DNA from: Desulfovibrio sp. JY
Lineage (GTDB): Bacteria; Desulfobacterota; Desulfovibrionia; Desulfovibrionales; Desulfovibrionaceae
DNA: 64,000 nt
Direction of reading: 5' to 3'
Assembly (NCBI GenBank): GCA_021730285.1
Contig: CP082962.1
Location: 3,667,501-3,731,500 of the forward strand
Program-made: the position numbers and the translations under genes
Notes under the pieces: model-generated
Seen by the model: only the letters and a program-made list of their open reading frames with translations
Databases searched by the model: none
Told to the model about the DNA's origin: nothing
Shown here: piece by piece, positions 17,506-27,203 of the stretch
Numbering within the stretch: the first letter of the stretch is position 1
Layout of the letters: each line of letters begins with the position of its first letter

Positions 17506-18183
17506 GTGTACGTGTGCGATACCAAGTCCCCCCCCGCATTTCTCGAACGGGTTCGGGGCGTCATCTTCGACTGCGACGGCGTGCTGGTCGATTCCCGCGA
17601 CGCCAACCGCATGTACTACAACCTCATCCGCGAGGGCGTCGGCATGCTGTCGCTCACGCCGGAGGAGGAAGACTATGTGCACATGCATTCCGTCAAGGAA
17701 TGCCTGGCCCACATCATCCCGGCCGACCGCCTGGAGGAAGCCCTGGAAGTCCAGCGCAACCTCGATTATGCCGAGGACATTTTTCCTTTTATCTATCTGG
17801 AGGACGGCCTGGTCGAACTGCTGGAAACCCTGGCCAAGCGGGAGGTGCATATGGCCGTGCACACCAACCGCACCAACACCGTCGAAATCCTGTTGCGCCA
17901 CTTCGAGATCGACCAGTACTTCGCTCCGGTCATAAGCGCCGGCCGGCTCAAGCGGCCCAAGCCGGATCCCGAGGGCGTATTCACGATTCTCGACGCCTGG
18001 AAGCTGCCGGCCGAATCCGTGGCCTACATCGGCGACTCGGCCCTAGACGAGCGCTCGGCCAGGGCGGCGGCCGTGCCTTTCTGGTCGTACAAGAACCCGG
18101 CGCTGTCCGCAGTCATGTACATCCCGGACTTCGACACCTTGCGCGGCTGCCTTGCCGGAGAGTCGGAAACCAAGGACGCATAG
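17506..18183 (+). CDS. HAD-superfamily phosphatase (PGP-like)
   Basis: Haloacid dehalogenase-type hydrolase, 225 aa. Motif I is FDCDGVLVD with nucleophile D22 and acid/base D24. Motif II is VHTNRTN, motif III Lys lies in KRPKPDPEG and motif IV is YIGDSALDE. A helical cap between motifs I and II fits subclass I phosphoglycolate-phosphatase-like enzymes. The GTG start has AAGGAG six bases upstream, which decides it over longer in-frame options. Substrate unknown. Confidence 0.82.
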   Translation: MYVCDTKSPPAFLERVRGVIFDCDGVLVDSRDANRMYYNLIREGVGMLSLTPEEEDYVHMHSVKECLAHIIPADRLEEALEVQRNLDYAEDIFPFIYLEDGLVELLETLAKREVHMAVHTNRTNTVEILLRHFEIDQYFAPVISAGRLKRPKPDPEGVFTILDAWKLPAESVAYIGDSALDERSARAAAVPFWSYKNPALSAVMYIPDFDTLRGCLAGESETKDA

Positions 18184-18462
18184 CATCGCGTTGCCCATAG
18201 GGAGAGCTCGTTTTCAAGACCCTGTTTTTTCGCCCAGGAAAGTGCTCGTTTTCCCAGGCGTGGGCAGGGCCATGGCGTCCCGGATTCGCACCGGGGCCCA
18301 AGGCGTGGCGACCCGTTTTTTCCAGGGCGAAAGGACCGGCAGCCGGGCCGGGAGGCCCCGCCGGGCCTTGGCTGGCGGGAATTGTCTTGATTAATGGCCG
18401 CCGCTGTGCCATTTTTACGTTACGGCGCGTTTGCGTAAGCGCTGCATGCGAAAGGAAGATAC

Positions 18463-18774
18463 ATGGATATCATTGGATATTTTTTGGTTGCGGTGGCCAG
18501 GGTTCTGGACATCGTCCTCTCCCTCTACTTCTGGATTATCGTGATCGCCGCGCTCATGTCCTGGGTACGTCCCGATCCGTACAATCCCATTGTCCGATTC
18601 CTGCGGGCCATGACCGATCCGGTATTCTACCGCCTTCGGCGCTGGCTGCCCTTTCTGTCCATAGGCGGTTTCGACCTTTCGCCCATTGTGGCCATCCTGG
18701 CCGTGCAGTTTCTGCAGTGGTTCCTGGTGCCCACCCTGATGCGGCTGGGCGGCATTGGCCTGGGGCGTATGTAA
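18463..18774 (+). CDS. yggT: YggT family membrane protein
   Basis: 103-residue inner-membrane protein with two hydrophobic regions (VLDIVLSLYFWIIVIAALMS; SPIVAILAVQFLQWFLVPTL). Between them lies the family motif SWVRPDPYNPIVRFLRAMTD. GAAAGGAAG precedes the ATG. yggT is usually near yggU, and a DUF167/YggU gene follows here after 241 bases. Implicated in osmotic or division roles in other bacteria; the exact role is unknown. The 279-bp gap before it holds no feature I can support. Confidence 0.88.
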   Translation: MDIIGYFLVAVARVLDIVLSLYFWIIVIAALMSWVRPDPYNPIVRFLRAMTDPVFYRLRRWLPFLSIGGFDLSPIVAILAVQFLQWFLVPTLMRLGGIGLGRM

Positions 18775-19015
18775 CACGGAGCCGGAGTTCGCGCATGCGC
18801 GTGTCTATGCCCCAAATGACGCCAACCGGGCGGCCTGCCGAAGGCCGCCTGCAGTCCGGGCGCGATAGCCGTGATCGTTGAGACGCGAAGCGTAACGAAT
18901 CGGATGTTTTCCTTCAGCCAGTCCGGAAACAGCCGGCGCAATGCGGTCCGTCCGTTGGTCGGGGCGTCTGCGCGCGTGGCCACGGCCTTTGGCCCGACGA
19001 TGGCGGGGTCCTGAT

Positions 19016-19357
19016 ATGGCCGCGTCGACGAAAATCCGGACCGCAACCCCGGCGATGCCCGTCTTCGCCGCGGCGGACGGGGAGGGCGGCTGGACGCTGC
19101 GGGTGGCCGTCACTCCCGGCGGCAGTCGGGATGCCCTGGCCGGACTGGCCGAGGACAGGCTGCGGGTGCGGCTGCGAGCCAAGGCCGTCGAAGGCCAGGC
19201 CAATGCCGCGCTCACCGCGTTTCTGGCAGAGTGCTTCGGGGTGCGCCCCCGGCAGGTCCGTATCGTGTCCGGGGAAAAATCCCGGAAAAAGATTGTGCGT
19301 ATCATCGCCGAGTCCGAACCCGATTGGTCCATCGCGACCGAGACGGGATGTGACTAG
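19016..19357 (+). CDS. yggU: DUF167 (YggU) family protein
   Basis: 113-residue protein with the DUF167 core: LRVAVTPGGSRDALAG, RLRVRLRAKAVEGQANAAL, then VRIVSGEKSRKKIVRI. These basic-groove proteins have no settled function. The ATG is chosen because the core starts soon after it. The 241-bp stretch between yggT and this gene has a small hairpin (GGCGGCCT/AGGCCGCC) but no convincing gene. DUF465 follows after 24 bases. Confidence 0.85.
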   Translation: MAASTKIRTATPAMPVFAAADGEGGWTLRVAVTPGGSRDALAGLAEDRLRVRLRAKAVEGQANAALTAFLAECFGVRPRQVRIVSGEKSRKKIVRIIAESEPDWSIATETGCD

Positions 19358-19381
19358 AACCGTCAACAAGGAGTCTTTGCC

Positions 19382-19615
19382 ATGGACCAACGCGATCTGG
19401 ATCTCATTGCCAAGTACGGCGAGGCGGACCCGGAACTCAAAAGCCTGTACGAGGAGCATATCGCGTTCGAGAAGATCCTGAATAAGATGGAAGGCAAACC
19501 CTTCCTGAATCCCGCTGAAGAGACCGAGCTTAAGGAAATCAAGAAGAAAAAGCTGTCCGGAAAGACTCGCATCGAAACGCTCCTCAGAAAATACCGCAAG
19601 GCGGAGGACCAGTAG
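19382..19615 (+). CDS. DUF465 (YdcH-like) small protein
   Basis: 77-residue charged helical protein matching DUF465: [20 protein letters not shown], then [26 protein letters not shown] lies 10 bases before the ATG. Its stop is two bases before the ilvB start, so it leads the branched-chain amino acid operon. The family is widespread and short; its function is not known. Confidence 0.85.
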   Translation: MDQRDLDLIAKYGEADPELKSLYEEHIAFEKILNKMEGKPFLNPAEETELKEIKKKKLSGKTRIETLLRKYRKAEDQ

Positions 19616-19617
19616 AC

Positions 19618-21315
19618 ATGGAACTCACCGGGGCCCAGATCCTCCTCGAATCCTTGCGCCGCGAGGACGTGGAAGTCGTTTTCGGCTTCCCTGGAGGAGC
19701 GGTCATCGACATTTACGACCAGCTTCCCAACTACCCCCTGCTGCAACACGTGCTGGCGCGCCATGAGCAGGGAGCCATCCACGCCGCGGACGGTTATGCC
19801 CGGGCCACGGGCAGGGTAGGCGTATGCCTGGTGACCTCGGGCCCCGGAGCCACCAATGCCGTAACCGGCATTGCCACCGCCTATATGGATTCCGTGCCGG
19901 TGGTCATCATCACCGGCCAGGTCCCGACCCCTCTTATCGGTAACGACGCCTTCCAGGAAGTGGACATCGTCGGCATCACGCGTCCCTGCACCAAGCACAA
20001 TTTCCTGGTCAAGGACGTGCGCGACCTGCCCAAGGTCATCAAGGAGGCCTTCTATCTGGCCGCGACCGGCCGGCCGGGGCCCGTGCTCATCGACCTGCCC
20101 AAGGACGTGCAGCAGGCCAAGTGCGTCTACAACTACCCCAAGCAGATCAAGATGCGCAGCTACAACCCCACCTACGCCCCCAACCCCAAGCAGGTGGCCA
20201 AGGTCGCGGACGTGGTGCGCAAGGCCAAAAAGCCCATCATCTACGCCGGCGGCGGCGTCATCGCCTCCAATGCCTCCGAGGACCTGACCTGGCTGGCCCG
20301 CACCTTCAACATCCCGGTCACGGCCACGCTCATGGCCTTGGGCTGCTTTCCGGCCGACGATCCGCTGTGGCTCGGCATGCTCGGCATGCACGGCACCTAC
20401 GCCGCCAACATGGCGATAAGCGGTGCCGACCTGATCCTGGCCGTGGGCAGCCGCTTCGACGACCGGGTCACGGGCAAGCTCAGCGAATTCGCCAAAAACG
20501 CCAAGATCGTGCACATCGACATCGACCCCACCTCGATCCAGAAAAACGTGGCCGCTGGCATTCCGGTGGTGGCCGACTGCAAGAGCTTCCTCATGGCGCT
20601 GCGCCAGACGCTGGAGGCCGATGTTTCCGACGCCTCTGCCGCTCCGGTCCGCGACACTCCCTGGCTCGCCCGTCTGGCAAGCTGGAAGGAGGAAAAGCCG
20701 CTGGCTTACGAGCAGGGCACGGACGTCATCAAGCCGCAGTACGTGGTGGAGATCATTTCCCGCCTGACCAAGGGCGAGGCCATCATCACCACCGAGGTCG
20801 GCCAGCACCAGATGTGGGCCGCCCAGTTCTACCAGTTCACCAAGCCCCGGTCGTTTATCAGCTCCGGCGGGCTCGGCACCATGGGCTTCGGCTTCCCAGC
20901 CGCCATCGGGGCCCAGGTGGCCTTTCCCGACCGTCTCGTCATCGACGTGGCCGGAGACGGCTCCATCCAGATGTGCATCCAGGAACTGGCCACGGCCGTC
21001 TGCTACGGCCTGCCGGTCAAGATCGTCATCCTGAATAACGGCTACCTCGGCATGGTTCGCCAGTGGCAGGAGCTTTTCTACGCGAAAAACTACTGTTCCA
21101 CCTGTCTCGACGTGGCCCCGGACTTCGTCAAGCTGGCCGAGGCGTACGGCGCGGCCGGCTTCCGCGTGTCCGACCCGGGGCAAGTCGAATCCGTGCTGAC
21201 CGAGGCCTTCGCCCTGCCCAAGACCGTCATCGTGGACGTCGTCGTCGATCGCGAGGAGAACGTTGCGCCCATGGTCCCGGCCGGCAAGTCCATAACCGAG
21301 ATGATTCTCGTCTAG
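19618..21315 (+). CDS. ilvB: acetolactate synthase large subunit
   Basis: Thiamine-diphosphate enzyme that condenses two pyruvates, or pyruvate with 2-oxobutyrate, in valine/leucine/isoleucine synthesis. The N-terminal [14 protein letters not shown], the activating Glu in [18 protein letters not shown], and the TPP/Mg motif [15 protein letters not shown] with [12 protein letters not shown] are all present. Length 565 aa is standard. It is followed nine bases later by the regulatory subunit. The family includes other TPP enzymes, but the ilvN partner settles the call. Confidence 0.96.
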   Translation: MELTGAQILLESLRREDVEVVFGFPGGAVIDIYDQLPNYPLLQHVLARHEQGAIHAADGYARATGRVGVCLVTSGPGATNAVTGIATAYMDSVPVVIITGQVPTPLIGNDAFQEVDIVGITRPCTKHNFLVKDVRDLPKVIKEAFYLAATGRPGPVLIDLPKDVQQAKCVYNYPKQIKMRSYNPTYAPNPKQVAKVADVVRKAKKPIIYAGGGVIASNASEDLTWLARTFNIPVTATLMALGCFPADDPLWLGMLGMHGTYAANMAISGADLILAVGSRFDDRVTGKLSEFAKNAKIVHIDIDPTSIQKNVAAGIPVVADCKSFLMALRQTLEADVSDASAAPVRDTPWLARLASWKEEKPLAYEQGTDVIKPQYVVEIISRLTKGEAIITTEVGQHQMWAAQFYQFTKPRSFISSGGLGTMGFGFPAAIGAQVAFPDRLVIDVAGDGSIQMCIQELATAVCYGLPVKIVILNNGYLGMVRQWQELFYAKNYCSTCLDVAPDFVKLAEAYGAAGFRVSDPGQVESVLTEAFALPKTVIVDVVVDREENVAPMVPAGKSITEMILV

Positions 21316-21324
21316 GAGCCGCCC

Positions 21325-22810
<1,486 letters not shown>

Positions 22811-22871
22811 TTCTTTGACGCGATGGCGCGGCCGTGCCTTCGGGGGCGGCCGCGTTTCGAAGGAGATGTTC

Positions 22872-23408
22872 ATGCCTGATCGCGTCCATTCTGGAAGACG
22901 TTTGTCAGCCTGTGCCGCTGCCCTTTTGCTTGCCGTCGTATGTTGTCCCTTGACCGCTTCGGCCCGAAGCACGGCCGATGCGTCCAAGGCCGTGGAAGTC
23001 GACGCCCAGCCCACCTTTGCCGCCATGCTGGCCAAGGCCCGCACCGGCGACCCCAGGGCGCAGTGCGAGGTGGGGGTGGCCTATTTAAACGGCGACCGCG
23101 TGGCCCAGGATTTTCGCCAGGGCCTTGCCTGGCTGACCCAGGCCTCGGATGCCGGCTTCGGCTATGCCCGGTATGTTCTGGCCGACGTGTACAGCCGTGG
23201 CTATGCCGGCGTGCCGGCAAGCGATGCCAACGCGTATTATTTCGCGACGTTGGCTGCCGCTTCTTCCTCGCTTGGCGAAAAGTACAAGGACCGGGCCATC
23301 AAACTGCGTGATGCCAGCGCCGAACGCCTGAGTACGGCCCAGGTGACGGGACTGCAGGCCAAGGCCGCTCTGGCGCCGCTCAATGGCATGGCCGACAACG
23401 AGAACTGA
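22872..23408 (+). CDS. secreted Sel1/TPR-like repeat protein
   Basis: 178-residue exported protein. The signal peptide runs to about residue 35 (LSACAAALLLAVVCCPLTAS-ARS). The mature part has Sel1-like repeats: GDPRAQCEVGVAYLNGD, then VAQDFRQGLAWLTQASDAGF and YARYVLADVYSRGYAG. AGGAGA lies upstream of the ATG. Such proteins usually scaffold others in the periplasm. The role here is unknown. Confidence 0.75.
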   Translation: MPDRVHSGRRLSACAAALLLAVVCCPLTASARSTADASKAVEVDAQPTFAAMLAKARTGDPRAQCEVGVAYLNGDRVAQDFRQGLAWLTQASDAGFGYARYVLADVYSRGYAGVPASDANAYYFATLAAASSSLGEKYKDRAIKLRDASAERLSTAQVTGLQAKAALAPLNGMADNEN

Positions 23409-23445
23409 TTCGAACCGGCGGCGGCTGCGCCCGCCACGAACGCCG

Positions 23446-24030
23446 ATGCACGCCTGTTTTTCGTCGCGGCCGGTCGGTCGCCTCATGCGCCTTTTCATGA
23501 CCGCCCTTGTGCTGGCTGGTCTGGTCCTGCCCCTAACGCCGGGGCAGGCCCTGGCGGCCAAGGTCGACACCAGGGCCTTTTCCGCCTTCTTCTCGGGCCA
23601 GAGCGCGAAAATCTACGACCATCTGCTCAAGGTCACGGATTATTACACGTCACTGGTCAAGGAGGGCAACACCGAGCGCATCAAGGACGTGCTGGCCCTT
23701 CGCGCCTCGTTGTCCGCCTGCTGGGAGATCTTCCTCAATGCCGGCGACATGATCTTCGTCTACAACCAGCTCGACACCGCCTGCCCCGTCGATGTGGACC
23801 GGATGGGTGGGCTTATCCACACCGGACTCGGCATCATCGCCGGCAAGCTGGACAAGGAGCTGGAGTGGATGGGACTCACGGAAAAAAACGTGGGTGACCT
23901 GCCCGTTTCAGTGGAGCTTACCCAGGCCCGCCGGGATATCGCGGCGGCCGCAACCTATTTCCGCCAGGCGGCGACGCTCTTTCCAGAGGCGGGCAGCGGC
24001 GGTCAGACGCGCCAACCCGTTTCTCCCTGA
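23446..24030 (+). CDS. hypothetical secreted protein
   Basis: Predicted periplasmic protein. A second in-frame ATG at 23485 gives a cleaner signal peptide (MRLFMTALVLAGLVLPLTPG-QALA), so the mature protein is the same with either start. The mature region is helical (RAFSAFFSGQSAKIYDHLLK; IKDVLALRASLSACWEIFLN) with two Cys. I do not recognise a family. It lies between two other envelope genes and may be cotranscribed with them. Confidence 0.65.
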   Translation: MHACFSSRPVGRLMRLFMTALVLAGLVLPLTPGQALAAKVDTRAFSAFFSGQSAKIYDHLLKVTDYYTSLVKEGNTERIKDVLALRASLSACWEIFLNAGDMIFVYNQLDTACPVDVDRMGGLIHTGLGIIAGKLDKELEWMGLTEKNVGDLPVSVELTQARRDIAAAATYFRQAATLFPEAGSGGQTRQPVSP

Positions 24031-24120
24031 CCGGGCGACGCCTTTTTTAACGCGGGCAAGCGGGAAGAAAGTCCGCCCCAGGAACCATCAGCACGCGCCC
24101 GGACGGCGCGGGGAGGCCCC

Positions 24121-24408
24121 ATGCGCGCCATGTGCCTGTTGCTTGCCTGCCTTGCCCTGTCGGTTCTTTTCTGTTCCGGCTGCGCCCGGCACACCTATCT
24201 CGTCGAGCTCAACGACAACAAGACCTTCTACGCCGATCCGCCGCTCGTGCTCGATACCGAAAAGCGCCTGTACCATATGTGGATCGCGGGCAAGCAGTAC
24301 CGCATCCCCATGGAGGACGTGCGTTATATCGATGACGCGGCCCAGGTCTGCTACCAGAACGGCTTCGACGACACCTACACCTGCTTCGATGCGCTGTATC
24401 AGTATTAA
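24121..24408 (+). CDS. small lipoprotein, YgdI/YgdR-like
   Basis: 95-residue lipoprotein with lipobox CSGC (Cys21). The short mature domain (YLVELNDNKTFYADPPLVLD, then GKQYRIPMEDVRYIDDA) resembles the YgdI/YgdR (DUF903) SH3-like lipoprotein fold, in which a small beta barrel ends with I-x-x-I-x. The GGGAGG ribosome site is close before the ATG. Function of the family is not known. Confidence 0.68.
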   Translation: MRAMCLLLACLALSVLFCSGCARHTYLVELNDNKTFYADPPLVLDTEKRLYHMWIAGKQYRIPMEDVRYIDDAAQVCYQNGFDDTYTCFDALYQY

Positions 24409-24421
24409 GAAGGGGGGGGGC

Positions 24422-24481
24422 ATGCGAGAGGGGAAACCCTTTGCAAAGGGTTATCCCCTCTCGCGCTCTCCCCTTCCTAAA
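24422..24481. repeat. type A intergenic hairpin repeat, copy 1
   Basis: 60-bp unit whose core is a long hairpin (GCGAGAGGGG with CCCCTCTCGC; inner AACCCTTT with AAAGGGTT). Its reverse complement matches 25694-25753 at 57 of 60 positions, so the two form an inverted pair around the methyltransferase gene. Confidence 0.85.
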
Positions 24482-24514
24482 CCTTCTCCCGGGAAAAGTC
24501 TTTGGAAAGGGGGC

Positions 24515-24553
24515 CCGGGGGAAGAACCTTTCTCCAGAAAGGTTTTCCCCCGG
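24515..24553. repeat. type B intergenic hairpin repeat (degenerate)
   Basis: Hairpin with arms beginning CCGGGGGAA and ending TTCCCCCGG, inner AACCTTTC/GAAAGGTT. It belongs to the same G5-A3 class as the copies at 25584, 47446 and 61838. Confidence 0.6.
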
Positions 24554-24581
24554 TTCCTTTCTTTTCAAATGCATTACCGCC

Positions 24582-25562
24582 ATGGATGAGTTGCGGGCCG
24601 CTGTGTTGCGGCTCCTGGAGCGCGAGCCGCCGCCTGGGCCGGTCATGGCCGAAGATATCTTTGTGGCGGATTCCCTGGCCGGGCATATCGAACGTCTTGG
24701 CCGGGAGCGGACGCCTGTCACGGCCGGGGGGCTGGCCAGCCTGTGCCTGGCCTACGCCCATGCCTACGTCCATCCCGAGCGGCTCGGCGAGGCGGTTTCC
24801 CTGGAAGACGCCACCTTACTCGCCGGCCGGTTCGCCCGTCGCCGGGGCGGTTGCCGGGCCCTGGCGGGGCAGGATGCCTTACGCCGGGTGCTGTTGCATC
24901 ACGGCTTCGCCCTGCAAATGCTTTTCGACATCCCCAAGACCGTCCATCTGCTCGACGCGCTGCTGCGGCGCGAGGTCACGCCCGGGGCAGGGGAGTTCGT
25001 CGGCCTGGACCTCGGGACCGGCACGGGCATTTTGCTTCTTGGCCAATATCTGCTGGCCAAACGCCATGGCTATGCCGCGCCCCGCCTTTGGGGCGTGGAA
25101 CATCTGCCCCAGGTGGCGGCCCGGGCCGATGCGCTGCTGGCCACGCTGGGAGTGGGGCGGGTGGTCAGTGGCGACGCGACCACATCCGCAATCTACAACG
25201 ACGTTCCGCAAGGGAATATCGCCTGCGTGACCAACGAAACCCTGCCGTCGTGCGGCCGCCGACTCTACAAGGAGCCGTTTTCGGCCATCAGCGGTGCCCT
25301 TTTTGGCGCCTTGGGCAGTCGCCTCGATCATGCGGCCTTTTTGCCCGAAGCGGTCTGGGGCTCGGACAGAGCGGGGCGGAACTGGCTGCGGCTGGCTCCG
25401 GAAAACGCCTTTGCCGGCGACGCCGGCCCGATGCCGGCGCGCCTATTTTACATGCGCGACGTGGAACTCGGCGGGGAGCGCATCCCGGCCGACCAGGTCG
25501 GCGCGTCGTTTCAGGCCCTGGTCAGCCCCGTCTGGGCGGAAGCCCTGGGACGCCGTTGGTAG
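24582..25562 (+). CDS. SAM-dependent methyltransferase-like protein
   Basis: 326-residue protein with a clear class I SAM-binding glycine motif, VGLDLGTGTGILLLGQYLLA, near residue 145. Acidic motif II follows (LWGVEHLPQVAARADALLAT). After this comes a putative catalytic region (GDATTSAIYNDVPQGNIACV). I cannot name the substrate. It lies between inverted hairpin repeats and has no obvious operon partner, so transfer of this gene as a unit is possible but unproven. The start ATG is the first that keeps the whole domain. Confidence 0.65.
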   Translation: MDELRAAVLRLLEREPPPGPVMAEDIFVADSLAGHIERLGRERTPVTAGGLASLCLAYAHAYVHPERLGEAVSLEDATLLAGRFARRRGGCRALAGQDALRRVLLHHGFALQMLFDIPKTVHLLDALLRREVTPGAGEFVGLDLGTGTGILLLGQYLLAKRHGYAAPRLWGVEHLPQVAARADALLATLGVGRVVSGDATTSAIYNDVPQGNIACVTNETLPSCGRRLYKEPFSAISGALFGALGSRLDHAAFLPEAVWGSDRAGRNWLRLAPENAFAGDAGPMPARLFYMRDVELGGERIPADQVGASFQALVSPVWAEALGRRW

Positions 25563-25583
25563 AAGAGACTGAGGGGAAACTTT

Positions 25584-25621
25584 CTGGGGGAAAACTTTTC
25601 TGAAGAAAAGTTTTCCCCCAG
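25584..25621. repeat. type B intergenic hairpin repeat
   Basis: Perfect 17-bp stem (CTGGGGGAAAACTTTTC with its complement) and a TGAA loop, 22 bases after the methyltransferase stop. Likely ends or stabilises that transcript. Confidence 0.75.
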
Positions 25622-25693
25622 ACCCCCTTTCAAAAGACTTTTAGCGAGAACGGCTTCTTGTTACGGAAGGATACACCTAACCAATTTATAAAC

Positions 25694-25753
25694 TTTAGGA
25701 AGGGGAGAGCGCGAGAGGGGAGAACCCTTTTTAAAGGGTTTCCCCTCTCGCAT
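25694..25753. repeat. type A intergenic hairpin repeat, copy 2 (inverted)
   Basis: Inverted copy of 24422-24481, 57 of 60 positions equal; the differences fall in the loop and one stem-side base. It lies just beyond the 3' end of the GNAT gene on the minus strand. Confidence 0.85.
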
Positions 25754-25783
25754 CCTCTTCATCCTCTCGCATCCTCTTCACCT

Positions 25784-26275
25784 TTAAAGCTTCAATTCGT
25801 AAAACAAGGCACCGGGCAGGGGATTGTGGCAGTAGGGGGGGATAGGGACGAAGCCGAGTTTTTGGTAGAGCGCGTTGGCGGCGGTCATGGTGGTGAGGGT
25901 ATCCAGGCGGATGGCTTCGTAGCCGCGTTCCCGGGCGCCATCCACGGCCGCTTCGGCCAGCCCCCGGCCAAGCCGCTGGCCGGCATAGGCCGGACGCACG
26001 AAAAGCCGTTTCATTTCGCACAGCCCGGCTTCGAGGGGGCGCAGGGCCACGCATCCCGCCGGCATGCCCTCCATCCAGGCCAGCCATATGCCGCCTTGGG
26101 GCTGGGCGTAGCAGCCGGGCAGGTCCGCCAGTTCCTCGTCGAAATGCTGAAAGCACAGGTCGAACCCCAGTCCGTCGGCGTATTCCTGAAACAGCAGCCG
26201 CACCACGGCCATGTCCGTGGCCGGGGCGATGCCGGTGCCAAGCGGCAGGATCTTCGAGCCTGGTGTCAGATGCAT
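25784..26275 (-). CDS. GNAT family N-acetyltransferase
   Basis: 163-residue acetyl-CoA-dependent acetyltransferase. The acetyl-CoA binding motif A is in LFVRPAYAGQRLGRGLAEAA (the R/Q-x-x-G-x-G/R loop). Motif B appears as IRLDTLTTMTAANALYQKLG, ending in the common YQKLGF. The substrate cannot be inferred. It reads opposite to the methyltransferase gene. AAGGGG lies upstream of the ATG. Confidence 0.85.
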   Translation of the reverse strand: MHLTPGSKILPLGTGIAPATDMAVVRLLFQEYADGLGFDLCFQHFDEELADLPGCYAQPQGGIWLAWMEGMPAGCVALRPLEAGLCEMKRLFVRPAYAGQRLGRGLAEAAVDGARERGYEAIRLDTLTTMTAANALYQKLGFVPIPPYCHNPLPGALFYELKL

Positions 26276-26401
26276 TGCTGCGCCCCTTCTAAGTCCCTTG
26301 GCGCGCCTTGCGGATGGGGCAAGGCCGTCGTTGTGTCCAGGAGGCCATGCGCCTTATTCCGCTTGCAGCCACTCGGATTTACACTGTTTGCGGCGGCGAT
26401 C

Positions 26402-27058
26402 CTAAAGGATGACGTGGCGCTGAATGAACTGTACCGCCTCCTCTGGCGTGTCGAGGACGGTAAAGAGGTCCAGGTCTTTCTCGGCAATGAACCCGCGCGT
26501 CAGCAGCGTGCCGCGAAACCAGTCCATAAGCCCGCTCCAAAAGGCCGAGCCCAGAAAAATGATGGGAAATGGCTTGATCCGTTTGGTCTGGATGAGCACC
26601 AGCGCCTCGGAGACCTCGTCGAGGGTGCCGAAGCCGCCGGGCATGGCGATGTAGGCGACGGCGTATTTGACGAACATGAGCTTGCGCACGAAAAAATAGC
26701 GGTAGTCGCTTTTGATCGTCAGGTAGGGATTGGGCTTTTGCTCCAGGGGAAGGTGGATGTGCAGACCGATGGAATCCCCGCCGGCATCGGCCGCGCCCTT
26801 GTTGGCCGCTTCCATGAGGCCCGGACCGCCGCCGGTGATGACCGAATAGCCGGCACGGCTCAAAAGATCGGCCAGCTTTACCGTCTCGCCGTAGAGCGGA
26901 TCGTCCGCAGGCACACGGGCCGAGCCGAAAATGGACACGGCCGGCCGCACGTCGCCCAGGACCTCGAAGCCGTCCACGATTTCGGCCATGATGCGGAAAA
27001 GCCGCCAGGATTCGGTCACCGACAGATCGTCGATAAGATATTGGCGAGACGCGGTCAT
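26402..27058 (-). CDS. LOG family protein (cytokinin riboside phosphoribohydrolase type)
   Basis: 218-residue protein of the LOG/TIGR00730 family, often misnamed lysine decarboxylase. The signature PGGFGTLDEVSEALVLIQ includes the catalytic PGGxGTxxE. GGGPGLMEAANKGAADAGG is the nucleotide-binding loop. LOG proteins cleave ribose 5-phosphate from nucleotide 5'-monophosphates. GGGAGGG precedes the ATG. It is divergent from the beta-CASP gene. Confidence 0.9.
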   Translation of the reverse strand: MTASRQYLIDDLSVTESWRLFRIMAEIVDGFEVLGDVRPAVSIFGSARVPADDPLYGETVKLADLLSRAGYSVITGGGPGLMEAANKGAADAGGDSIGLHIHLPLEQKPNPYLTIKSDYRYFFVRKLMFVKYAVAYIAMPGGFGTLDEVSEALVLIQTKRIKPFPIIFLGSAFWSGLMDWFRGTLLTRGFIAEKDLDLFTVLDTPEEAVQFIQRHVIL

Positions 27059-27203
27059 GCGCCCTCCCTCGGTTGTGCGTCCCGGGGCTTTTCAGGATCG
27101 GCCAAACGCAGTACACGGCGGCCTCGACCAACCGCCCGCAATCCTGATTGTGCTCCCTTGGAGATGGATGATCAAGTCGGGCAAGCCATTATCCGGAGGC
27201 TCC

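Noticed and set aside
18184-18462. Possible riboswitch or tRNA in the gap before yggT
   Set aside because: No cloverleaf, TpsiC arm or known aptamer core could be found.
25563-25783. CRISPR-like repeats near the hairpins
   Set aside because: Repeats are palindromic pairs with no regular spacing and no cas genes.
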